A stretch of 64,000 bases of DNA from Prinia subflava (GCF_021018805.1 NC_086283.1:58171775-58235774); one strand, 5' to 3'; counted from the stretch's first letter, positions 36,150 to 49,889 are shown. Made by a program: numbers and translations. Notes: generated by a model not told the origin, from the letters alone.

Positions 36150-36960
36150 TATTAGTAAGTGAACAAGGTGATACAGAAAAATGTAGACCAGTGGAACTAA
36201 CATTACTCCTGAGGAAAATAATGGAAAAATTGGTATAGGATTCAATTAGTAGAGAATTAAAGTGTAGGAATATTATTAATGTCAGTCAAAACAGCTTAAT
36301 GCCAAATATCCCTTGTCAAATAGAATTTATTTTATTCCTTCAGATAATAAGTCTCATTGATGAAGGCAGCTGTGGAGGTGTGTGGTTCTCTGTAAGGACA
36401 TTGATCTTACACCATTGCCTTTTTGATACAGAAAACACATGCTATCTGACACTGAAATGTGCGGGCACTAAGAATTGGCTAGCTGACATAAGTACTTTTT
36501 AAGGGAAGTTATGATAAATAGGTATTCTTACAGCATGTTCTAAAAAATTTTCTATTGAGCCTATTCTGTATCTTTCCTAATACCTGAAGGAGAATGCAAA
36601 CTTCCTGAAAATGCAGCTGGCACCACGTCAGACAAAATGTCTGCAAAACCATGTGCAAAAATCTGCTGCACAAAGGGAACGATCAGGCTTATCCAGCAGG
36701 CCATTTGAAGAAAAATGGTACTGTTCAAGGTAAGGCTGTGCAAGTGTGGATAGGGGAACGGTGGCCTTACCTGCAGGGTGTGGGATTACAGCCTGGAAGA
36801 CAGTTTGGGGATTAAAATGGATAAAACTACTGAAATATTAAAACACAGTTGTTGCCACAGCAGGTGGATGTAATGTTGCCTTTGGAGATATATGCAACTG
36901 AGAAATGAAGTCTACAAAAGCCATGCTGAAAATTCAGTATAGGAATACAGCATTTGTCCA
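36150..36960 (+). mobile_element. Ancient CR1-type LINE, ORF2 reverse-transcriptase region
   Basis: Highly decayed but ordered CR1 phrases: CCAGTGGAACTAACATTACTCC with AATAATGGAAAAATT, then GATGAAGGCAGCTGTGGAGG, then the TCTGTAAGGACATTGATCTT position of the usual FCKAFD segment, then AGAATTGGCTAGCTGACATA for the NWL-DR segment. Past 36720 come phrases like the KDLG segment. Every frame is broken. The divergence suggests one of the old CR1 lineages shared widely among reptiles and birds. Confidence 0.55.
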
Positions 36961-39221
36961 TGACCATAGGAAATATTTCAGAAATGGTGTGCGAATTGGG
37001 GGCTGAGGAGAAAGAGGCAAAAACTGTCTTGAAATGTGGAAATTGGTCCTTTACTTTGTGGTGGTATTAGGAAATATTGTATGGATTATCTGCAAATATG
37101 AAATTTTGAAAGATTAAGCTCAGGTGGCTTTTCACCTGTCCTCATTCAGAAAATATGACTGTATTTCATTATGAAATAGTTCATTCACCTAGGAAGGAAA
37201 GTCTTTGTCTCTGTCTGATTATTTCCAATAGGAACATAAATTTAAGAATTAATTCATATAGTCTTGTCCAACAGCCCCTGCAGAGATAAATCTGGAAAGC
37301 ATTTAAGAGATTTCAGTTGTTCCCTCCTTCCATGTGGTCCCTCCCTCTAATGTCTAAAGTGCCATTAGAACACAAGTACTAGAGGGGAGCTTTGGGTGTA
37401 GAAAGGAAAGGTAACAGGGAACTAATAGTTAGATGTCAGATCAGAATTTCAGGCTAAAGGAGAGGAAAGAGGAATATGTGGTTTTGATCATGTTGGAGCA
37501 AAGCCATATAACTGAATAGAGTTGGTCTCTCTCTTGAGCTGTCTTTGAGCAAAGATGGGAGAAGGAGACATTTCTGGAAAAACGCTACGAGTCAAAAGAG
37601 TTTGGGGCTCAGTAGGAGGTTAACATGAAATACGAGGCCACTTCAGTTTTACAGGGTATCTTGATACAATATCTGATCATGTTTAATCTTAAGTGTGGTA
37701 ACTAAAGAGAAGCTCATTCTCCAGTGAAGCATGTGAGAAGCAGTATCAATAAGTCCCACTCAGAGTACTTCTGAAAGAGATGCTGTATAAGGCAAAACCG
37801 TATCAGTTTGCATACATCAGAGAGACTAGAACTGAGCAGGGGTATTTGGCTGTGCTACTTCTGCTCAGTCACAGGTTGGCACGTGACATTCACCAAGACT
37901 CAAAGATGAACCTTAAGGTTTGGGTGTATTAACCTTCTGGGAAGGCTTCACTCCCCTCTGGTGTGCAAAGAAAGATTTTTACCTACTTGCCTGTGCCTGA
38001 ATGTTATGAAAGCATGATTGTGGGAAGCCTCATCTGAAATACCACGGAAGCTGTTCGGTCCTTGTCCTCACATTACACCTGTCATGCTGCACTAGTCTTT
38101 ATAGCTTATGGTAGTTTATGGCCTAGTATAGTTAAGTGTGTATAAATATTTTCAGGACTTTACAATGCTTCTCCAACACCTGCTCTATTGTTACTGTTTG
38201 GCATTGAACTATACTCTGTTACAGAAGGGAATCTGGTTATACATTTGAAAATCATATTTTCTGTTTTTCTCAACAGCTCTGAAGAAAAACTTTTACTGGG
38301 TTCACAAAATAAAGAATGTAGTTTTAAAATCCCAAGAATAAGTCCTTCTGCTAAGTAAATGTGATGGTAAGCAACTGTCTTTATTTTTCCCTTATGTTAT
38401 TCCTTTTGCCTTTGTCCCTTAGGTACTAGTGACTCAGAGTGGCTTATAAAATATGAAGAACAACATTCAGAGTTTCTCAGAGAATAAACAGTATTATTTC
38501 CTGACAAAACTGCACACTGACAATTATTGAGCAACAGCATGACATGCACAAGATATAGAAACCCTAAAAATGGAGCTGACGTGATTGTGAAACTCCTACA
38601 CAAACCAAGAGTATAAGAGATTCACAGGTAGGACTCAGTTAAACACTCCTCAACCTTGCTACTCACAGATTACATCCCCAAGGAAAGGAAATGTTTTGGG
38701 GTTTTTTTTTTGATATAAGCTAAGGACATGAGCAACAGCTTCTCAATACTAACAGTCCTTTGCTTTTGGAAGTGAGGAATTTATGATTTAACATTTAAAT
38801 GTCCAGAGAATCAAAGAAATTAATTTTCCAAGTAGATACACAGCAGAATTGCCCAAGTACCCAAATGTGCTCAGTGCCTGGTATTTACCTTTGCCAGAGA
38901 TTTCAATTGCCTTGGGTTGTGCTTGGGACTAGTTTCTCTCATGAATACCCGTCTCTCAAGCTGATTCTTTCTTTGTCTTCTTGTACTCTTCCTTTTTTTC
39001 TCTGAATGTTCATGGGACTTTCATCCTTCTCTCCATCCTCTTTTGACATAGATTTAACTTTAAATAAGATGTGGGTTGTTCTTTTGCTGATAACTCTCTC
39101 TCCTGCCTATTAATCAGTTGCTTTGTATTCTGTTACTCTGCAAGTATCACTTTATGCAGGAAGGCGTTTTGTTTTTTCTTTCTAGTATGTTCTTGCATTG
39201 TCAAATGCAACATGCAAAATA

Positions 39222-39249
39222 GAATTCCAGAGATCTCCTACTGGAATTC
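39222..39249. repeat. Inverted repeat, 9-bp arms
   Basis: GAATTCCAG and CTGGAATTC separated by 10 bases. The right arm overlaps the start of the next palindrome. Confidence 0.9.
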
Positions 39250-39281
39250 TTCCTATTCTATCTGGATAGAATAGGAAGAAT
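39246..39281. repeat. Near-perfect palindrome, 17-bp arms, 2-base spacer
   Basis: ATTCTTCCTATTCTATC is followed by TG and then its exact reverse complement. Such a structure can extrude as a hairpin. No inverted-repeat transposon or microRNA-like context is evident. Confidence 0.95.
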
Positions 39282-42200
39282 GGCAGCAGTATGACATCCG
39301 AATAAGTGGCTTCAGAGAAGAATGTTAAAGGCTCCCAAACTCCCAGCCACAAGCACCAAAGTAGGCAGGTGTGACATCCTGATAAATGGAGAACTACCTA
39401 AAACAGGGGAGTGTGGCTTTATCTGTCTTTTCCTTTCTGCCTCTCTGATACACTAAGCAGGACAGCTTCTCACTGCCCTTTATTTTGGCAGGAACACCTT
39501 TTTAGGAGCTGGACTTGTCTGTCTCCCATTTTTATAAAGTCAGTGCATTTTAATCACCTCCCAGAGCTCTTCACCCACTCTCTATAGCTACCCTTTTTAC
39601 TCTCTGTAATGTTTCTCCTCTGACTCCATCTCTGTGGGCCCACAATTGATGAGAATGAAGCTGGTGGCAAAGCACAGCATTCCTCCTCCTAGTATGCCAG
39701 CAGTGCTTAACTCAGTGCTGTTAACAGCAAATCAGTTCTCTGCAGCAGAGAAGGCAATTATCGTCCAGTACTCAGCACTGATGAAGTCTTCTTTAGGAAA
39801 TTAGAAACAAACTGGAGAGTCCACAGGAGGAATAAAGAGCAATTAAAGGTGAGAAAGTCTGTAATCAGAAAATCTTGAGAGAATACACTTTTCTGAGAGA
39901 GAGAAAAGAAAATAAATAAGATATACTTCCACTGCACATTTCTTAGGTGGTCAGTGATTAACTGTCAGCAAGCCTTGGGAGGGTGAGGCAGGTAACCTGC
40001 AGTGAAGGAGAGCTGCCCTCACCTTTCTCTAGCTGATGTGCAGACGTGTAGAGGTGCAGAACAGGTCAGGTTTTTGTCCTGCCAAAAATGGGTAACCACC
40101 AAAATAATAGGTGCAGCCGAGCAGTAGCTGTCCTTGACAAGCTGTAACCAAGCCTGACAGAGGAGCAACACTTTTCTGTCATGGTGTAGGAGCTTGTCAC
40201 CATTATAGTGTCACAGAGTCTGTTTGTGGGCTTGAGTATCCAAGAAGGTAGGGACAAGGCAGGGCAGTTTTCTGACGCTGTCTGGGTCATGTGTGCTGGA
40301 TCCCATCACACAAAGTGTCAGAATGGTTGAATTTTCACCTGCATGCAAATTTAGTGTGCTCACTTTACCCTTCAGTTTAATTGGACAAAAAAATCAAATT
40401 TGAAACAGTGCCATATTGCAATTAAGGCATAGCTCCAGTGTTTCATATCATAAAAGCATAAGCAGTATTTTGACAGAGTTGACAGCCATGTGGTCTAAAA
40501 AAGCTGCCTTGACCTCACTGTTACTTTCTGCTGCTAATCTGCTCCTCCACCACCTTCCCAAACAAACTTTTATGATTTGTCTGTGTGACTCCTTTTGAAG
40601 ACTCAGCACAGATTGCCCTTCTCAACTCCAATGAGAATGGCAAAATCTGCTTTCCGGAACTGCAGAAATAATCTTCTATGGTTGTTAGAAGGTCTCTGAA
40701 ATAAACAGCCAGGGTAGGAGGCGGGAAATCAACTTCACTGAGGAGGCCTGCCTCTGGAAACTTTCTGCAGAAGGGCTGTTTTTAATTGGATGGGGTTATG
40801 AACTTGCAGACATCACATGCCGCCCACAGCCGGTTAATCTGCCGCACTTTTTCTGGTGAGATTGCTAAGAATCATTTGAGCAGGAGTATGCACAGCTCTT
40901 GACAATGCTCTGTGTATGCAATTTGCTTCATCATCAATTCCTCCACAGCTGTAGAGAATGCTGGGACTGCTTCCAGCCTCCTGTAACGTCAGCAAGAAAG
41001 AATCCTGCTCAGTTCTGTTGCCTATTTCTGCCACTCCAGAGCCCTGATCACTTTCTGCCCCTTGCAGACCAAGTGTTGCTGTCACATGTGCCACATTATG
41101 TTATATAGTGATCCAAAGCCCTGGTGATTAACTCCTTCCTAGGAGAAGGAGCATTAAAACCTGACACAGAAGGAGAAGGAGAAAGCACACTGACCTTCTG
41201 CCACGTTCATTATCAGCAAGGTTGAAAGAGGTGTTGATCACAGTGTGGCTGCTGGAGAGCCCCAGACTAGCCATATAGGATTGTTTAATTGCACCCTGCC
41301 AAATTCAGATCACTCAGTCAATTAAAAGTATCTGAGAAAGCACAATGACCTTTCTAAGCCAGTAGCATTTCTGGCAAAATGAATTCCATTTTTAGATTTC
41401 AGCAGGAGGGTTGCTGAAACATAAACTGAGGATTTGCTGCACCCAGGATCAAGTTGCCCAGTTTTTCTTGACCAAAATATCTAGTGTTTTATGCTCTACC
41501 TTCTCCCAGATAGTATGGACATACTACGGAGAAAGTCATGAACTCTTATTTTTCCCCTCTCTTTATTGATCCAGCTGCATCTTTTGTTGGCACTTCTGTT
41601 GACAGGAGGAAGATGCAGGGCTTGTTTGAGAAAATCCTCATTTGTTGATGGCAAGAAGAGGGTAGCTGTTAGAATCCAAGCAACTCCTGTGGACACAGGC
41701 TAGTAAATGTTTCCATGCAATCTCATATTTCTCCTCATACATAATTAAAGGTTAATACAAGGAAACAACAGGCATTTGTTTTTGCTTGTAAGAGATATAG
41801 GTTAAAGGATTAGCTTTCAAAAATGCCTCCGAGAAGTAATGACTGTATGAATGTAGTAAACTGTAACTGAAGTGTTTGATGATTTGAAATAGATTGGAAA
41901 TAGATTTTGAGAACAATGGCTTATATTTTTTCATTAAGTAAGAATATAGCTTCTGTGTAAATAAAGGTAATCGCTTAACTACTGCTATTCTCTTCCTGTC
42001 TACAAAAGCTATTGTTTATTTGGAAGTGAAGAAAATAAGGAGTGGCTGGAGAAGTGTGCAATATTGCAAAACAAAAAGACAGTTGGAGAGAATATGTTTG
42101 CTAATGAGTACGATGTTGAATGATTCACAACAGTAAACAGTCTCAGTTCTCCTTTCATATGAAAAAAGCACTGGTAATAAGATGGTTTTGTGTGTGTGTT

Positions 42201-45200
42201 GCTGAGAGTGGAGGAAGGGACCACATGCCTTTGTCCTAAAAGAAGAAATTTTTGAGATCTTAACTGTGCTCTGAGTTTCTTGGAGGAATGCCTGGCAAAA
42301 ATTACCATGTTTGCAGCTCAGAAGACATTTGTCACCATCAGCAACCATCTTATAGATGCTTCAGCAACATACAGTAAAATTTGGTCAGAGTGTGTTGGAT
42401 GGGTCAAATGCACCCAATAGCAGAGCTTTCTGGCAAAGAGAACCACTGCATTTAGAGACTTAAAAGTGACACCCCTCTCCTCCCGCTTCTCCAGACTGTG
42501 CTGAGGGGCAGCACTTAAACTGGTGTTATTCTGCTAAAATATGTCTTCTAGGTGCTGAGAACATCAGGTACCTTGGGAGAATTTTCTTGTGTTTTTTCCT
42601 CCTCTCTATTTTGTCTGCTAAGGAGACAACATGGGAAAGAAATATCATCAACTATGTGTACAGGACATGTAGTGAACAACCAACAAGAAGTTCAGTGAGC
42701 CCTGGAGATTGAAGGCAGGTCTGGCAGAATGCCAGGAGAATGTGTGCCATTGGCTCCTGAAAGGATCTGGCATGGTTATGCAGACTTCTGAAGGACAAAG
42801 CCAAGTCTGCTGACCTAGCAATATGATCATACATTGATGCGCCTGTGCATGTTTCTGAAGTGTCTGAAATTCACCCTCCTCTGTGTCTTACATCTGGCAA
42901 TTAGTTTTCAGGAGACAGAGCATTGTGTATTCACCAATGACAAGTTGCTCATGACTGAACTAAGAGTGCTTCATGTGCTAAGAACTTTACCCATCCTTCA
43001 TCAAACTGTAGGCTTGGCTATGCTAAATATTAAAGGCCATTACCTTGGTGGAAACTTCTGTTTCTTCTTAAAAGATCCTGCACTAATTGAAGCTCTTCTC
43101 GTGTTCCTGCTTTCACCCAGCAGTGTGAAAGGGTCCCAGGAATGGTCATTGAGGCAGTGGTTTTGCTTTGGCTCTTCCAGCCTGGCTGTGGAGCTCTTCA
43201 TTGCAGGCAGAAAGACTCTCCTCCTGGGAACCCAAGGGATACCATAGGTGTAAAAAAGAGAAGGAAAGTACCATTCTCGTTGCCAGAGTGCAATGGCTAA
43301 TGGCTGTTGCCTTCCCTTGCTGGGAGGCAGCCTGCTTTTTTACTCCCACTCTGTGTCTGCTGCTAGTGTATGGCTTACACCTCTAAGCACAAAGTTGTAG
43401 TAGCTGAGCAGATTTAGAGGGCAGGATTGGATCCAACAACTTACCTTTTTTCAGTGTAAAATTTCAGCAGCAGGATTGGGATTGTTCATTGTTGGTACTA
43501 TTTTCAAGTTTGGAAATATTTTTCCTTTTTCTGAGTGCTGTTAGTGAATTGTTGCACCAGAGGGCCAAATTGTGTAGTAAGTGCTCAGATACTATGCTTT
43601 CTAATGAATAATACTTCTAGAAGGGCTCCACCTAGCTTTGAGGTGCTGAATAAACTCCCCCACTAGAATCCTCCCCTTCTTTTCCTGTCCTCAGCCCCAT
43701 CTTCCTCACCAACACTCTCTCTCTTTGCCTTCATCTTCTTTGGTGGAAAGAAGTATAACTCACAATCTTGGATGGTAAAAGCAGATGAAAACTTTGCACT
43801 GCCATTGTGTTCACCACCTACCTTTTTCAGGTCAAAGGCAGTTGTGTGAGGTTAAATTAAGAAAATGGAGAAAGTGGCTGTGAGCAAGCAACCCTGAACT
43901 GTGTGCCTTGTACTGCTGAAGAATCCATGTGGGAGTTCCTGGTAGAACTGGGTAGTTTGGTAGTTGTCTTTTCTGTCCAGGCTGGATGCTCTGCTGGAAG
44001 CCTGGCTTGTCATGTTGCAGTAAGAGCAGTGACTCTGCTGGGGTATGACACTGGGCTGGCCATGGCACAGGCTGCCAACCTCAGCAGATGATCAGAAGGT
44101 GAGACAAACTCTTTGTCACACAACTGTCTGCACTCTCCAAATGCTGTGAGGACTGAGGCACAAACATTTGATCTGTTTCTGTGTGTCGGGGCAAAATGTA
44201 TATTTCCTGCTGTAGTTCTGCGCTCATCTCTTAGGCTGCATAAAAAGTGCAGTGGGAGAGAAGGGATCCCTGACACCTGAGCAAAGAGTGTGTTTTCTAG
44301 GCAGCAGTAAACTTTGGAGATTGAATCTGTAGGTGGAGATCAAGGATGAAAATTTCATCCATTTGGCAGATTACAGCATAGCTGTCTGATCTGGAGAGCA
44401 TCCACCTTTGTTGTGAAAGATGAAACGGAAACTTTCTTCCCATCTTGTCTGTTCTTATCTTACTGCCAGGATTGTTGCAGACTGACAGGGCATAGGAGCA
44501 ACAGATGGAAAGGCTCAGGACAATGCCAGAAGAATCTGACCCATGCTTTCCTGGTGACACGTAGTGTCATTCCTGACACCATGCTGATCATGGTGTTGGT
44601 ATATCCAACATTTTGCGTTACAAAAACCTTTAGTTTCCAAAGAGGTTGGACTACTAATGCCAGGCCTCTGTGTATCTATCTTCTGCCAGCCTTGCTGTCT
44701 TAGCTGTTTTACCAGTGCTTGGTCTGTAATTCTTGGGCATAAAAGGGAATGCTGTTTTCTGAATAAAACTAACTGGTCAAGGTAGACTTGCTTTTGAGCA
44801 AATACCCCTGCCAAATCCCATAGTTGTGTAGACTGGCTTTAAATCTGGTCCACTTCAGGCTGGTAATTTTCTATAGGACTGTGAGAAAATGTACTGGGTG
44901 CCACTCCCATCCTATCAAATAATGACCTCTCCATGCCTTGATGATTATTCTTTACACAGTGAAATAATTATACCTCTTCCCTGTGGAAGCAAATGTTTGT
45001 ACAATACCTAAGTACATGTATATGGACGGAGGTGCTCACACAGCAGACTTCAAAGGTTCCCTCACTGGTTTTCTGCTCCCCTCTTTTTCATTTCCCCTGA
45101 GCTCTTCTAAAAGTTTTCAGCTTGGCAAAAAATTATTTTAAAGAAGAAAAATAGCCATTCAGTGCTTCTCATCTTCATCCTAAGTGGGATAATTTCTCTG

Positions 45201-47653
45201 TGTACTCTGTTGCTTGAAACTGCGGATGGGTAAAAAACAGCATTCCTTTTAAACCATTTTCACATCACAGTCATCACACCTCTCCAAAGCACTGCAAAGC
45301 TTCACAGAGTTCCATGTTTAGCAATAGACAGTACAAGCCTGTTGATGTTAGCTGCCACTGTGCAGACACTGCTTGAGAAAAGCATCATCATTCTTTCTCT
45401 GTGAGGTCTTTAGCCAACAAACACTTTTGTACTTTGTTTCCTCTTCTATGAACAGCACAAATGTGGATGTGCCATGCAGGAGGCATCTGTGAGGGTTAAG
45501 TGGCTTCTGTCTGCATCATGCTTCAGAAGACGCAGTAGCATTCCAGCTTATTCTGACAAGATAAATATAGATTTGCATTTGTGATAAGAGTTTTAATCTC
45601 TGCAGTGTGATTTTCAAGGAGATCTGTCTTTAGATAGTCTTACAGATGTTTTGTGCTTCCAGGTTTATTGTGAAGTGTCTACACTTTTACTCTGGGATAA
45701 AAGTCATCTCATGACTAAACAGGAAAACTGCTTCAATGCCTCCTTTGAGGAGTTTGTGCTTGCTTTGAAATGATTCCATCTTGTCCTGAATGATAACATG
45801 GTGTATTATCATGCTACTTTTTCAGAATGGCTAAAATGTTACAAAAGGTGAAAGAAATGTCTGCCCTTTTAATTCTTTTTGTGAGAAAGCTATCGATACT
45901 TTTCCTCTATCTTAAGGCAGATGTAGCCAATAGCACTGAAAAGGACTGAAGAAATAACATAGACATGAATTAAGGTCAGTGTTTGAGCTGTGTTTCTTTT
46001 GGAAGGATGCTGGTGTTTGTCAGCAGACTATCTCTGTACAGCCATTGCCAGGAAGAATATTTAATGATGCTTCCATGAAAATTATACTTTGAAACAAATA
46101 GCTATAATGTAAGAAGAATCTGTGAAAGTTCTCTCATATTTTTTACTCTTCTTTTCCAACATGGTCTGCACTAAATTGGTGTCAACAACTTTTCACTGTA
46201 TCGTAATCTTCATTCCAATAAATATGGCACTTTGGGTAAGAAATGGTTAAAGAACTTTGTTTCTTGAAGCAGCAAGACCTGTTTCTAGCTCTGCATTTTC
46301 TTTTCATGCACCAAGAGGTTTCTCACTTTCCTTTTAACAAGTCAGTCTCCTTTTGCAAGGGCACATGTCAGTATCTCTTCAAAGTGGGATTTCTGGTCAA
46401 CAAATGCCTCAAATAGATTTTTTTCTGAAATATGCTTGAGCTACCTGGGTCCCTGGTCTTCCCTGTCTCCAGCTGCACATATGTGCTGTGAGAGGCATCA
46501 AAGCATGAACACCAACTCCATCACAGCACCCTAAGGATTGTGTAAGAGCTGACAAGACTATCTGCTTTAGGTCTCCTGGACATGGAGAGACAGGGCCATG
46601 CTGTTCCTGCATCTGCACATGTTCCCATCCCTCTCCTTGAATGACCCTGAACCTCACTGAACACTATGTCCTCCTTCCCACGACCATTCAAGCTGGTGAT
46701 TTAGCAAAAGGACTGACTCAGTAGGATGCCTGCTCTGAGGCTGTTGATGGTTTTAGGTTACAGCCTTGTGATGTCTTGGGTTGGAGAAAGGGTGTGTAAG
46801 AATGAGATAAACTCTAGTAGGACCCTGTTGTCAATGCTTGAAAGCATTTTCTGTATTGCTTTCCTTAGATATTACCTGCGTGCTCCAAAGAAATGTTGCA
46901 GCCCTGAAAAGACATGTATGGATGTGCAAGCTACTGTACACTGCTGTATGTAGAATCTGATATCTCTGAACTGTTTCCTCCCTGTTTTTTTCCCTTTTCC
47001 TTTATGTAACCTGACCTAACATAGTGTCATTTAAAAAGTGCCCGTGGAAGGATATGTGGAAGGCTATATATGCATATCCTTTAGGTTGGTAATCAGCATA
47101 AAATCAAAGGAAAATGATGGGAAAACTAATCACTCTCACTTAGATTAACAAGCAGGAGGTAACAGGCAGTACTGAAGTTCAGATATCAGCTCACTATTGG
47201 TGGGCAGAAACCACTACTTGGAGAAAGCTAGACAGGAGAAATAAGAAAGGAAAAAAAATGAGGTTACCATGTGTCTCAAGGGAAAGAGGAAATTTTTGTA
47301 CGGGATATTTTTGAGTGTTGTAGGATTGTGTAAGAGATTTTTTTCAAGATGACAATGGGAATGTGTGCTACTTATCATGAGATGTTCAAGTGAAGGGACA
47401 AAGCAGGAAGTGTGGATCCATTATGGTGGATCCTGGTGAAACAGCTGAGGTGAACGGATGGCGTGGGAAACGTAACACAGAGTGTAAAACAGGTTGCTTT
47501 TCACAGATGTCGTGTGGCTGAATCCTGCAGCCTGGTCACTGCAGCCTGTCCTGCCTTGGTATGTACCAGCCTCCTCCTGTTTGTTTTCACCCTCTCAGTC
47601 TCTCTTCAGTGTGCATTTGTGTGGGTGTAAGTGCCGGAACACAGACGGAAGGT

Positions 47654-48109
47654 CTGTCCCAGGTTACAACGTGGTGTGTAACCAAGCTATGCATTCTTCT
47701 CCCACCTACATTATTCCTGGTGAAATGTGAATGGTAGGTCTCACAACAATTTCCCAGTGCACTGAACCTTCCTGCCTGAATCTGACTATACACAGTCTGG
47801 GTACTTTGGGGTCTTGAGACATCACCACAACTGGACTGATCCAGGGGAGGATCCAAACTTCCACAGGAAAACCAGACTTTCCACAGGACTACTATGTTTG
47901 ACAAGACTGCAGCCATCACTTAACTGGACAACCACCATCCTAACCAACAGAGTGCCCGGTTTTACTTTGACTTTGTGGGTCTAAGCTAGTTTTCCTATAT
48001 CATTGCATTTATTGTAATCTTTCTATTAAATTGTAACGCCAACCTGAAATCTCTCTCAAGGTATTTGTGTGGGGCTGATTTCTCCCACTGCTTCACTTTT
48101 AAACCAACA
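47654..48109 (+). mobile_element. Solo LTR, second endogenous retrovirus family
   Basis: Begins (C)TGTCCCAGGTTACAACG and ends TTTTAAACCAACA. GAAGGT occurs directly before (47648-47653) and directly after (48110-48115), giving a possible 6-bp duplication, though then the element would start with CTG rather than TG. ATTAAA lies near 48026-48031 as a polyadenylation-type signal. The block CCTAACCAACAGAGTGCCCG, then TTTTACTTTGACT, parallels CCAACAGGATGTCAGGT...GTATTCTGACT in the 3.9 and 14.6 kb LTRs, so the two families look related. No internal viral sequence is present. Confidence 0.65.
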
Positions 48110-48664
48110 GAAGGTTATAGGGGCCCCATGTTTGAAGTGTCATTAGCTGGGAAAGAACAGAATGTGCAATCTTTACTAGAGGATTTCAGTTGTCTGTGTG
48201 TGTTTGTGTGCAGCAGTGCTGTGAGCACAAGCAATTTGGTAGTGAACTCAGGCTGGACTTGTTTGTGAGGGAGAGACCTGCACTGGGACAGACCCATGTT
48301 AAAGATGATGACTGGGTAAATACACCAGGTTCATGTGAGACCACAGTCTGTTCTTAAACAGTCAGAGAGAACAGTATGAATCAACATAGGATAAATATGT
48401 CATTTGAGGCGAGATGTTAACCCTCTGTGAAATAACACAATGCCACAGCCAGATCCTGCTACTAAGAGCTTTTGGTTCTCACACAAACAGCCTCTGTGTT
48501 ATCCCACAGAACTGAAATAGACAGATTCTCTTCACTAACCTGATAAGAGCTGACAACATTTTCAGTGTCTTCATGTCTATCTGCCTGTCCTGCTGGAGGT
48601 GAACAGAAATGATTCTGTGGGTCCATTTGCAGATGCACTCTATGAGACCCTATAGGTTTGGAGA
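48110..48664. other. Non-coding stretch between LTR and CR1
   Basis: No gene or repeat recognised in this interval. Confidence 0.45.
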
Positions 48665-49284
48665 GAGTGGTGTTCCTCTAGAGTCAATGCCAGAGTCCAT
48701 ATTTTCATCAATGGTGTGGATGACGGGCAAAATGCACTTTATGTCCTTTGTGGGTGACAAATTTGGGATGAAAGCATATTTTTGATACACTGAAAGTACA
48801 GTTCCCATTACAAGAACTTAATAATCTGGAGAAAGGAACTGACAGGCCCTCAAGAAGTTGAGCGAATGTGTGAATTCCTGTCTGTGACAGAATAACCACA
48901 AGCAACAACTTAGCCTGGGTTCTAACTGAATAGAGAGGACCTTTGCAAAAAGGAACCTGATGATGGACAGCAAGATGAACAAGAACCAGAAGTGTTCCCT
49001 GGTAGCATTTACAGGTAACCATGTATTTTGTTACATTATGAAAATTGTGGTCAGCATATAGAGGAAAGTATTTATTCCCTCTGTTCAGCACATTTGAGGC
49101 CTCATCTGGAATATTATGTAAAATTTTGGGCTTTTCAGAGCAAGTGAAATACTGAGAAACTGGAGTGACTCCAGGAGAAGACAGGGATTAGGTTGAGGAT
49201 TTTGGCAGAGAACAAGGTGTCTTCTGGGAGAAGACGGATTGTTTAGCCCAGAAGTGAGTCTAATTCTACTAAGAAGGAGTCTAA
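48665..49284 (+). mobile_element. Older CR1 LINE, left part of a nested pair
   Basis: GGTGTTCCTCTAGAGTCAAT and ATTTTCATCAATGGTGTGGA match the CR1 reverse-transcriptase region around the GVPQGS...INDLDDG segment. Later CATTTGAGGCCTCATCTGGA then ATTATGTAAAATTTTGGGC matches the LVRPHLEYCVQFWA-type segment near the end of ORF2. The element is interrupted by a younger CR1 and resumes at about 49912. It is clearly more decayed than its insert. Confidence 0.7.
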
Positions 49285-49889
49285 TTTTGGGAATATTGTT
49301 TGACAGCCATCTGAACATGATCCAGCAGTTTGGCAATAGTGTGGCCAGCAGGACCAGGGCGCAGTCCTTGGCTCTGGTGAGGTCACACCAGTCCAGTTCT
49401 GGGACTGTCATTACAAGAATGACATCGAAGAGCTGGAGCATGTCCAGAGAAGGGCAGTGGAGCTGATAAAGGATCTGGAGCACAAACACAGTGTGGAGTG
49501 GGTGAGCGAACTTGGGGTGTTTAGTCTGGAGAAAAGGAGGCTCAGACATGACCTAACTGTCCTCTACACCCACCTAAAAGGAGACTGTAGACAGGTGGGA
49601 GTTGATCTCTTTTCCCAGGCAACAAATGAAAAGATGAGAGGAAATAGCCTCTAATTGCATCAGGGGAGGTTTAAGTTGCGTATCAGGAAAAATATATTTT
49701 CACAGAAGGGTTGCCAGACACTGGAACAGGCTGGGTAAGAAGACGTTGAGCCACTGTCTCTGGAGGTTTAGATGTAGCACTGAGGGACATGGTCCAATGG
49801 TAGTCTTGGCAGTATTGGGTAAACAGTTGGACTTGATGATTTTAAATATGTTTTTCAATCTAAATGAACTTATGATTCTGTGATTCTTA
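49285..49889 (+). mobile_element. Younger CR1 LINE 3' end nested in the older copy
   Basis: Well preserved: GACAGCCATCTGAACATGAT, AGCTGGAGCATGTCCAGAGA, GGAGAAAAGGAGGCTCAGAC, GGGGAGGTTTAAGTTGCGTA, ACTGGAACAGGCTGGGTAAG, ending TTATGATTCTGTGATTCTTA, the CR1 tail. Typical severe 5' truncation. The frame 49457-49654 carries the C-terminal ORF2 and UTR boundary and is not a gene in its own right. Confidence 0.85.

Larger units (their letters stand above)
36961..47653. other. Long non-coding stretch with a palindrome cluster
   Basis: Over 10 kb without a recognised gene, RNA gene or clear transposon. The only distinctive structures are the palindromes at 39222-39282. Frames at 42834-43247 and 44413-44703 are the longest on the plus strand and have no recognisable features. 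Confidence 0.45.

Noticed and set aside
42834..43247. 137-codon plus-strand frame
   Set aside because: Starts inside another frame's shadow and shows no signal peptide, domain or repeat that I recognise; a leucine/phenylalanine-rich chance translation.
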